DNA from: Affinundibacterium baiyunense
Lineage (GTDB): Bacteria > Pseudomonadota > Gammaproteobacteria > Burkholderiales > Burkholderiaceae_D
Direction of reading: 5' to 3'
Assembly: GCF_018139645.1 (NCBI RefSeq)
Contig: NZ_JAGSPM010000007.1
Span: forward strand, 211,996 to 275,995
DNA length: 64,000 bases
The position numbers were made by a program, and so were the translations under genes. Each line of letters starts with the position of its first letter. Within the stretch, counting starts at the first letter, position 1. Below, piece after piece: positions 53,631 to 61,147 of this stretch. The notes under the pieces were generated by a model that made no database searches, had not been told where the DNA came from, and saw only the letters and a list, made by a program, of their open reading frames with translations.

Positions 53631-56567
53631 TCAAATCAAGTTAAACGGTGTTTGGCTCAATCTTTTCGCATTTTGTCGTATGAATTGTTCTGCATCTTCT
53701 GCAAGTAAGGGTCTGCTAAATAAGTAACCTTGTAGTTCGTCGCAGCCTTGTTTTAGCAAAAAGTCTCTTTGTGCTTCAGTTTCTACGCCTTCGGCAATCG
53801 TGATGAAGTCGAGACTATGTGCGAGTTGAATAATCGCGCTGACAATCGCACTGTCATCTGCATCGGTCGCAATATCACGCACAAATGATTGATCAATTTT
53901 GAGTTTATAGATATTGAATTTTTTGAGATAGCTAAGTGAAGAATAACCGGTGCCGAAATCATCGATTGACATTCTGATCCCGCGTGAATGCAAGTCATCC
54001 ATGATACCGATGGCATGCACAGGATCGCCCATCGCAACACCTTCAGTGAGTTCGAGCTCAAGATATTCAGGGGCAAGTTGCGCTTGCTCGAGTATGCTCG
54101 ATACTAATCCCGGCAAATCTGGATGCTTAAATTGAATCGCAGATAGATTCACCGCCATCACCATCGGCGGTAAACCGTTGTCTAACCACTGTTTGAGTTG
54201 TTTGACCGCGGTTCGTATCACCCAAGTGCCAATCGCAATAATTTGCCCGCCATTTTCAGCAAGCGGGATAAACTCGGCAGGTGAGATCATGCCCAGTTCG
54301 GGATGTTTCCAGCGAAGTAAGGCTTCAACCCCAATCACACGATGATCTTTGATCGAGAGCTGCGGTTGATATTGCAAATAAAATTCGTTTCTATCTAATG
54401 CTTGGTGCATCGCGTTTTCGAGTGCGAGAACACGTGCAGTACGTAATTGCATATCGCGATTAAAGAAGCGGAAATCGTTGCGTCCTTCATGCTTCGCGTT
54501 ATACATCGCAATATCAGCATGCTGGTACAAAGTTTCAAAGTCGTCGCCATCCCGCGGGAAACTGGCAATCCCGATCGATGCTGTCACAGTTAGGTTATGT
54601 TTTTCGAGTTGGTAGGGTTTAGAAACTTTGTTGAGCAAACGTTCGGCAATGCGGCTCAGCTCTTGATCATCGCAATGATTGATGATGACGACAAATTCGT
54701 CACCACCCATGCGCGAGATTACATTTTCTTTGAATAAGGTATCTCGCAAACGCTGGCTAATTTCTACCAATAATTCGTCACCGGTACGATGGCCCAAGGT
54801 ATCGTTAATGTTCTTAAAGTGATCAATATCTAAGAACAGTAAGCCAAGCTGTACCGCATCTTTTTGCGCTTGAATAATTGCAGTTTGAACGGTTTCTTTG
54901 AGTAAGTGACGGTTAGGCAGCCCAGTCAAGGAATCAAAATAAATCAGTTGACGTATTCTGCGCTCAGATTGCAGTTGACTCGTTATGTCCACAATAGAAG
55001 CCAGAATATAGCGGCTTTCCTCTTTGAAGATCGGCGTTAAGCCAATTTCTACACGGAACTCGTGACCATCTTTATGTAAGGCGAATAGTTCTCGACCTTC
55101 CCCCATTTTTCTTTCGTTAGCATGCTTGAGATAGCCTTGAATATGTAGACCATGTTGATCTCGTAATCGACTCGGAATAAGTTCTTCGATTGACTTTCCT
55201 AGTAGACTTGAACTGGCATAACCGAACAGCGTGTCAGCCTCGGTATTGGTCAATACGATGAGCCCATTTTCATCGGTCATGATCATTGCATTTGGTGAGG
55301 CTTGAAGTGCGCTGCGGAAGCGATCCTCAGCGCGTTTAAATTCGGTTAGGTCGGTATGCGAGCCGACTAAACGTTGCAGACGGCCACGATGATCATATTG
55401 TTTTTCGCCACGCGCTAAAATCCAGTGATAGCTACCGTCTTTGTGTCGTAAGCGGAATTCACTTTCATAGATTTTCATATAATCGAACGCTAGAAAATCT
55501 TGCACTCTTTGTTGCGCGAGCTTTTTGTCATCTGGATGCAGCAGCGATTCCCATGTGTTGAAATGATTGTCGAGCTCAGCATCGGTGTAACCTAGTTGGG
55601 CTTTCCATACGCTGGAGTAGATGGTTTGTCCTGTTTGGATATTCCAGTCCCATAAACCTGTATTCGATGCTCGTACCGCCAATTCCAAATTTTGTTGTGC
55701 GACTTCTAGTTTTAAGTAGGGTTGCTCAATCGCTTCAACAACCACTGCGCGATAGATGAAGTAGTAACTAATGACCTTGTAAATATGCCCGAGCACATTG
55801 TAGGCACCGGTTAAGGTTGCATACAGCGTAAAAAAGAATTCACTCATCGCCATCGTACAAACCGCTGCAAATAATAGCGAGGCTTTAAACGACTGTGGTT
55901 GCCGCATCTTGATCCACAATACGATGGCTGTCGCTATGTTCATCAAGATGAAGACGTATTCGAGTAGTTTCTTCAGTGGTGTTAGACCTTGACTTGGGAT
56001 AAACCAATGCGGAAACAAATCTTGGCGATAGACGACCAATGCAGCGAACAATGTTGTAACGGTGCAGGTCGCAGAAAACAAGGCGTATTGAAATTTCTTT
56101 GATACGCTAGTTTCCCAAGAACAGATACTTACAACCAGCAATGCGAGCGCCGCCACAAAACGCGCAGAGAGCCAAAAGTTTAAGTGTTTATCTGTATCGT
56201 TATGACTTAAGAATTCAGGCATGCCGGGATACGACACCATGTGCAAAAAATCCAGAATGCCGACCGCGAAAAACAAACAAGCAAGCAAGACCAAGTTCTG
56301 TGTATTACGCGATTGTCGATTGTTCCAACCAACCGCAACTACCATCATCGCCACTGCAATCGAAAGCGTCTCCATTAAAGTATGGAGCGATAAGTAGTAG
56401 GGAATGCCTTGATGATTAGGTGCGCTTGGAATTAACCAAGATAAAAACTGGATGAAGGCGAGGAGGGCAAGAAAAAGAACTAATTTGTAGGTTATAACTT
56501 CGTGCGATGGATGCAGTCGCCACCAATGATCTTGATGAAAAGACTGAGACGTTTCGAACTTGTTCAT
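53631..56567 (-). CDS. MASE3-PAS-PAS-GGDEF-EAL membrane protein
   Basis: A 978-residue inner-membrane protein. About eight hydrophobic helices in residues 30-275 match the MASE3 sensor (HTLMETLSIAVAMMVVAVGW, DFLHMVSYPGMPEFL, HWFIPSQGLTPLKKLLEYV). PAS units about 290-410 (ASNTGLWDWNIQTGQTIYSS) and 415-540 (PNAMIMTDENGLIVLTNTEAD). GGDEF (about 545-710) with MGGDEF near 620, but the I-site RxxD is replaced by KENV, so product inhibition may be lost. EAL domain (about 725-970) with EALLRW, DDFGTGYSSL, KIDQSFVRDI and AEGVET intact. Monocistronic. Confidence 0.94.
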   Translation of the reverse strand: MNKFETSQSFHQDHWWRLHPSHEVITYKLVLFLALLAFIQFLSWLIPSAPNHQGIPYYLSLHTLMETLSIAVAMMVVAVGWNNRQSRNTQNLVLLACLFFAVGILDFLHMVSYPGMPEFLSHNDTDKHLNFWLSARFVAALALLVVSICSWETSVSKKFQYALFSATCTVTTLFAALVVYRQDLFPHWFIPSQGLTPLKKLLEYVFILMNIATAIVLWIKMRQPQSFKASLLFAAVCTMAMSEFFFTLYATLTGAYNVLGHIYKVISYYFIYRAVVVEAIEQPYLKLEVAQQNLELAVRASNTGLWDWNIQTGQTIYSSVWKAQLGYTDAELDNHFNTWESLLHPDDKKLAQQRVQDFLAFDYMKIYESEFRLRHKDGSYHWILARGEKQYDHRGRLQRLVGSHTDLTEFKRAEDRFRSALQASPNAMIMTDENGLIVLTNTEADTLFGYASSSLLGKSIEELIPSRLRDQHGLHIQGYLKHANERKMGEGRELFALHKDGHEFRVEIGLTPIFKEESRYILASIVDITSQLQSERRIRQLIYFDSLTGLPNRHLLKETVQTAIIQAQKDAVQLGLLFLDIDHFKNINDTLGHRTGDELLVEISQRLRDTLFKENVISRMGGDEFVVIINHCDDQELSRIAERLLNKVSKPYQLEKHNLTVTASIGIASFPRDGDDFETLYQHADIAMYNAKHEGRNDFRFFNRDMQLRTARVLALENAMHQALDRNEFYLQYQPQLSIKDHRVIGVEALLRWKHPELGMISPAEFIPLAENGGQIIAIGTWVIRTAVKQLKQWLDNGLPPMVMAVNLSAIQFKHPDLPGLVSSILEQAQLAPEYLELELTEGVAMGDPVHAIGIMDDLHSRGIRMSIDDFGTGYSSLSYLKKFNIYKLKIDQSFVRDIATDADDSAIVSAIIQLAHSLDFITIAEGVETEAQRDFLLKQGCDELQGYLFSRPLLAEDAEQFIRQNAKRLSQTPFNLI

Positions 56568-57776
56568 TCAATACCAAATCCTATTAGCTGTGCTGTCATA
56601 TAAATTAGTAACTAATTTATTGTTTAATGATAAATTTCCATGTGGAAATATTTTATCATTGCTTGGGCGTGCGATAATAATTTTTGATGAGTAGAAATTT
56701 AACTGATTTTCTCTCGATGAGGATAAAAAATTAATTGCTTGGTTGCTATGGAAACTAGGAGAGCTAAGTCCGTTAAGCGTTTCGACAATAGTTGACTATA
56801 CAAGGTGAGCGTCGGCTAAGTTGTTTCTTGAGAAAAGAGGTATTAGACCAAAAGAAGTTATCACACCAATGCAAATAAACACATGGAGCACTTAATTTTA
56901 AAAAATATTTCTTATATTTATGCAATTAATCTGTGTGGCTATGCGAGCTTGTGTTGTTAAAAGCCAATTTTTTAAATACACTTTGTTGTTATTTAGTTAC
57001 TTATGACTGGATGCGTAATAAGTGGTGAGTTATGGTCATATTGAATGACGGGCTAGGTTTAAAACCAAACGAGATCAATACATTGATAATGTAAGTAGAT
57101 TCTAGAGTATTGCTAATTCTCATGAACTACACTCGAGGAGGATGTCATCAAGGAAAGGTCACTCAATAAAGCGCAAAATTTTTTGGTTGCAATTTTGAAT
57201 TATTAAGTTGGTATTTTTGGAGGATTGTTCCAAGATTGAATTTCTTATTAATTTGTTGAACGACCCCAGCCAACTTTGTCTTAGTTTTGCTTAAATTAAA
57301 GATAGTTGTTACATATGTTGCATATTACAATTGTTGTGTGATTTCGCATGTTTTCGATATGCTTATATACAAAATTTAAGAATCAATAACTGTTGTATCA
57401 GAAAGGTAATCAACTTCATATTTTTAATGAATTAATAGATATGACTCATTAAGTAATCGGAATATCCCGTGTGGAATTTTTCATAACAACATTTCAACCC
57501 CAACTCACATTTGATCTTATGAGTTGCTACAATTAGTTTACGGAAATTCGATTTTGTCACTAGTCGAATTCTGTTTAGTTCTTGATATTTTCGAACATGA
57601 ATCGAAATTTAATGGAGTTACATGTTCAATGTCTATTCGAATTAGCTAACCACATTCTATATAGAGGTGATTCTTTGTTTGGTTTTGCTATAGAACTGAT
57701 AAATTTGAATATTCAGTCCGAATGAGTAGAAAAGCTACGTTATATTGCTGTTTTGCGTAGCAACTTACAACCATAT
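56568..57776. other. about 1.2 kb A/T-rich region without a gene
   Basis: The longest gene-free stretch of the window, between the MASE3 GGDEF-EAL gene and the BKACE gene. It is strikingly A/T-rich. I found no long frame, no tRNA-like clover-leaf, no inverted repeat longer than about 8 bp and no IS ends. It may be a long control region for the surface-glycan genes, an unrecognised RNA or an erased gene. Confidence 0.6.
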
Positions 57777-58643
57777 ATGCAATCACTATCCCCGCTTATT
57801 CTTAATTTAGCACCGACCGGTATGATTCCTCAGCGTAGCCAATCACCTTTGGTGCCTTTAAATCCAGACGAAATAATTCTTTGTGTTTTGGAGTGTATTC
57901 AATATGGCGTTAGTATGGTTCATTTGCATGCCCGCGATAAATCCGGAGCTGCGAGTGAAGATCCAGCTATATACCGTGACATCATTCAAGGTATTCGTGC
58001 TGAAGCACCGCAAATAGTAATTGTTACGACTACCAGCGGACGCAACACACAAGATATCGAGCGAAGATCCAGTACTTTATATTTACATGAGTTGTGTAAA
58101 AATTCCCATCCAGATATGGCGAGCTTAACTCTGGGATCTATGAATTTTAGTCGGTCAAGCAGTGTCAATTCACCTAACGATATCATGGAATTGGCACGCA
58201 TTATGCAGGCAAATGGCATAAAGCCAGAATTAGAAATCTTTGATCTAGGTATGGTCAATTTTGCCAAAATTTTGATAGATAAGGGACTCATCAGTGCCCC
58301 GTATTATTTCAATATTATTTTAGGAAACCCAGGAACTGCGCAGCTTCAACTTTCGCATCTCTCTAATATCGTGACAGATTTGCCTCCACAGTCAATCTGG
58401 TCGGTTGGGGGTATAGGTCGTTTTCAAACTCGCGCTAATTTGCTCGGAATGACTATGGGGCACGGTATTCGCATTGGTTTGGAAGACAATTTATGGTTCG
58501 ATGATCAACGCACTCAACTGGCAAGTAACCAGCAGTTAGTGCGAAGAATGCATGACCTCGCCACTACCATGGGAAGAGATATTTCCACGCCCGATACGAC
58601 TAGAACTCTGCTTGGACTAACACCTGCATGCCACACATTATGA
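57777..58643 (+). CDS. BKACE family beta-keto acid cleavage enzyme (DUF849)
   Basis: A 288-residue TIM-barrel of the BKACE family, zinc enzymes that exchange the beta-keto acid's acyl part with acetyl-CoA to give acetoacetate and a new acyl-CoA. Zinc ligands His49 and His51 lie in VHLHARD and Glu236 in RIGLEDNLW. NLAPTGMIPQ, LTLGSMNFS, LEIFDLGM and WSVGGIGRFQ are family landmarks. ATG 57777 chosen over TTG 57753 because the family starts just before LILNLAPTG. The last bases overlap the acyltransferase start (ATGA). Specificity unknown. Lysine fermentation is unlikely because none of its other genes is here. Confidence 0.88.
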   Translation: MQSLSPLILNLAPTGMIPQRSQSPLVPLNPDEIILCVLECIQYGVSMVHLHARDKSGAASEDPAIYRDIIQGIRAEAPQIVIVTTTSGRNTQDIERRSSTLYLHELCKNSHPDMASLTLGSMNFSRSSSVNSPNDIMELARIMQANGIKPELEIFDLGMVNFAKILIDKGLISAPYYFNIILGNPGTAQLQLSHLSNIVTDLPPQSIWSVGGIGRFQTRANLLGMTMGHGIRIGLEDNLWFDDQRTQLASNQQLVRRMHDLATTMGRDISTPDTTRTLLGLTPACHTL

Positions 58644-59332
58644 CGATGCCAGCTAATCCGCTTAATCATGTGCTAGTTATTTTTGGTGCCAGCAATATTC
58701 TCTCCGATCTATTCGATTGTGCTTTTGCAAACGGTTTAGGTATAAAAAAAATCGTTTTACACATGCCAGAACCTGAAGGTGATCGTGATCGGCCTTTGAA
58801 AGATCGGATTCAAAGTTGGGCGGCTTTTGGCGTTGTGCCGGAAATTATTTCGATCGACGCATTCCAGCCGGAACCAGGTGAGATGTATTTGCTTGGGCCA
58901 ACGACTCCAGAGCGGATCAAGATTGTTGAATCATTAGAGAAAAAATTTACCCTAGAGTATACCGTTCTGATTCATCCGCAAGCTTATGTTTCGCCACTAG
59001 CCAATCTATCGCCAGGAGTCTTTATTGGTGCTAAAAGCGTTATCGGTCCAGGAGTGAGTTTGCATAATCACGTCTTTATTAACCGTGGCGTGACGATAGG
59101 CCATGATACTGAAGTTGGCGCATATTCGCGGATACAGCCAGGTAGCAATATTGGAGGGTTGTCGAAAATTGGTCACAGCGTTACCGTCGGTATGGGAGCA
59201 AGCTTATTAGAACGTCTCATGATCGGAGATCGTGCATTTATTGCAGCAGGTGCTGTCGTTACCAGTGATGTTGCGAGTTCTTCTTTGATGGTTGGTGTAC
59301 CAGCAAAGTTTAAAAAACTGGTGAGTTCGTAA
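58640..59332 (+). CDS. PglD/NeuD-like left-handed beta-helix acyltransferase
   Basis: A 230-residue sugar O/N-acyltransferase of the PglD/NeuD type. The N-terminal Rossmann-like domain (VLVIFGASNILSDLFD) lacks the GHG of classical members. The hexapeptide-repeat beta-helix runs from about 115 (HPQAYVSPLANLSPGVFIG). Catalytic His155 in VTIGHDTEVG; C-terminal LMVGVPAKF closes the fold. Start at ATG 58640 overlaps the BKACE stop (ATGA); ATG 58628 and 58646 are possible. Translational coupling to a BKACE suggests it uses the acyl-CoA that enzyme makes. The next gene is convergent 34 nt away. Confidence 0.88.
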   Translation: MTMPANPLNHVLVIFGASNILSDLFDCAFANGLGIKKIVLHMPEPEGDRDRPLKDRIQSWAAFGVVPEIISIDAFQPEPGEMYLLGPTTPERIKIVESLEKKFTLEYTVLIHPQAYVSPLANLSPGVFIGAKSVIGPGVSLHNHVFINRGVTIGHDTEVGAYSRIQPGSNIGGLSKIGHSVTVGMGASLLERLMIGDRAFIAAGAVVTSDVASSSLMVGVPAKFKKLVSS

Positions 59333-59366
59333 GTTGCATTTTGTTAGCGATTTTGCGCCTAACATT

Positions 59367-60956
59367 TTATTTTTGAAAGTTAAATCTTACTAGCGCTAAC
59401 TCGCATGCCCTCTGTAAGCTCGGTGTAGCATGCGTTAAATCTAAAATTTGATTGAAGTGTTGTTCCTGTTGAATGCCTAGAGTTTCGCGATATTGAGAGT
59501 CTTGAATTAAACGTTGTAATAGGTCAAAGTATGCTCTTAAATCTGAAACAGCATCACTGCCTAATTTATCGCCCCCATCGGTATCACGCATACTTATTGC
59601 TGGTACACCTGCTGCCATTGCCTCAGCCACAGAAAAGCCGCCTCCCATCATAGGCGGATTGACATAAATATCGGTGCAACTCAAATATTTCAATACATCC
59701 TCACAAAATGGTAGGCACTGCACTTGCTCTGATACGTCTTGCAACGAGCTAGGTAGTTGCCCACTACCACCGACGATCAACCAACGCAACTTTGGAAAGT
59801 ATTTTAGAGCATGACACATGCCACGTGCCCAAACACCACTTATTCTGGCTTCCGCTTCACTGACAAAAGTGCTAAGCACGATATGGTCACTAGTCCAATT
59901 TGAATTTACGGTACTCATGGCGTTTTGAATCGGTAACGCTTTGAGTGAGGACGGGCGCTCCAAACGATAAGGGTAATAAAAAGCGATACCACTATCGGTA
60001 GCCGAACCCCAAGGAGTTAAAGTACTTTCATGTAATTCTTCTTGTGCCGTTAACCACACGTCAGATGGTGTGATTGGTGCAAGAGAATTTACACCTAGGC
60101 TCAGCACTGGCCTTTGTTGATACATTAGAGCTGATAAACCACTATATAGACCAACCTGCATCACCAAGTCTGGGTCAAATTGCGCAATGTGGCGCGCTAA
60201 TCCTTGCCAACGTTTGCAAATGAGATGCTGGGTATTTCCGGTGACTACTTGGTTATCTTCATCTAGGTAATTCTCCCACCCCTGTAGGGTGAATATTGGA
60301 GCCTGATGCACTATGCCATTCCCCAAATACTGTTGGCTATTTGGCCCTAACATTTCCTGCGCTGAGTATAAATTTACTTCGTATCCACATTGACGTAAAC
60401 AACGAGCTTGCTGCAAAGCCATTAATGTTGGTGGATGTTTTAAGTTGCTTAACAAAGGTGCGATCAAGGCAACTTTTCGAATCGTTTTGATATCGCGAAT
60501 AGGTAGCTTAATTTCTGTCGAAGCCAGTAAGTTTTTTATTGTATTTTGATGTAGGCGACCAGCGATTTCGGGTAAAGCAATCGCAGATAGTCTTGCGTAA
60601 AATGAGGTTCGATCAGGAATATCTATCAATACTCTCTGCCAGCTACTCTGCAAGAAAATTATCGCTCGATCTGGATCAAACTCAGGTAAGCCTAACAATG
60701 CTTTTGCTGCTTGAATTAAATACTCGGGACGTCCGGTTAATATATCCAAAAAGCCAGCACGCAAAAAACCAGCATAGCCGAACTGAGGTACCTTGGACAA
60801 AATGATTTGTTCTATCTGTAAAGATACTTGAGGATTGGCTAATTGGCGCAATAAAAAAACCATTTTGTGCCATCCAAGACTGCTGGAGGGGGTGTGTAGC
60901 GTCTGGGCTAGTGCATTTTCTAAAAGATGCAAATTTTCTTGTTGGGTGTCGGTCAT
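59367..60956 (-). CDS. GT-B fold glycosyltransferase-like protein
   Basis: A 529-residue cytoplasmic protein. The C-terminal half looks like a GT4-type glycosyltransferase: LRWLIVGGSGQLPSSL, then the nucleotide-sugar-binding region YVNPPMMGGGFSVAEAMAAGVPAISM (about 420-445), where the Glu of E-x7-E is partly conserved. The N-terminal half (about 1-180) is helical and probably a separate acceptor or protein-binding domain; VALIAPLLSNLKHPPTLMALQQARCLRQCGYEVNLYS starts the GT-B fold. Adjacent to a large surface protein gene on the same strand (192 nt away), so a role in its glycosylation is plausible but inferred. Confidence 0.82.
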   Translation of the reverse strand: MTDTQQENLHLLENALAQTLHTPSSSLGWHKMVFLLRQLANPQVSLQIEQIILSKVPQFGYAGFLRAGFLDILTGRPEYLIQAAKALLGLPEFDPDRAIIFLQSSWQRVLIDIPDRTSFYARLSAIALPEIAGRLHQNTIKNLLASTEIKLPIRDIKTIRKVALIAPLLSNLKHPPTLMALQQARCLRQCGYEVNLYSAQEMLGPNSQQYLGNGIVHQAPIFTLQGWENYLDEDNQVVTGNTQHLICKRWQGLARHIAQFDPDLVMQVGLYSGLSALMYQQRPVLSLGVNSLAPITPSDVWLTAQEELHESTLTPWGSATDSGIAFYYPYRLERPSSLKALPIQNAMSTVNSNWTSDHIVLSTFVSEAEARISGVWARGMCHALKYFPKLRWLIVGGSGQLPSSLQDVSEQVQCLPFCEDVLKYLSCTDIYVNPPMMGGGFSVAEAMAAGVPAISMRDTDGGDKLGSDAVSDLRAYFDLLQRLIQDSQYRETLGIQQEQHFNQILDLTHATPSLQRACELALVRFNFQK

Positions 60957-61034
60957 GTAATTTAGCTCACATGTGAAGATGGTACGATGGGCTAATAGTG
61001 AAATTAGTTACTTGTTGAATATACTGTATGCAGA

Positions 61035-61071
61035 TAAAAAAACCCACGTCTTTACAGGCGTAGGTTTTTTA
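61035..61071 (-). terminator. rho-independent terminator of the surface-protein gene
   Basis: Hairpin arms 61036-61050 and 61057-61070 (one C/A mismatch) with a T-run on the minus strand, 77-113 nt past the stop of the surface-protein gene. Confidence 0.8.
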
Positions 61072-61147
61072 TTTGGCACAATAAAGGAGAATGTTGTCTA
61101 GTAACTGTTCCGCTTATTTACTTTCCAATTTGGCTTACTCCATCTTG

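Noticed and set aside
57777..58643. Kce of lysine fermentation
   Set aside because: None of the other lysine-fermentation genes (aminomutases, Kdd, Kal) is present in the window; the enzyme is coupled to a sugar acyltransferase instead.
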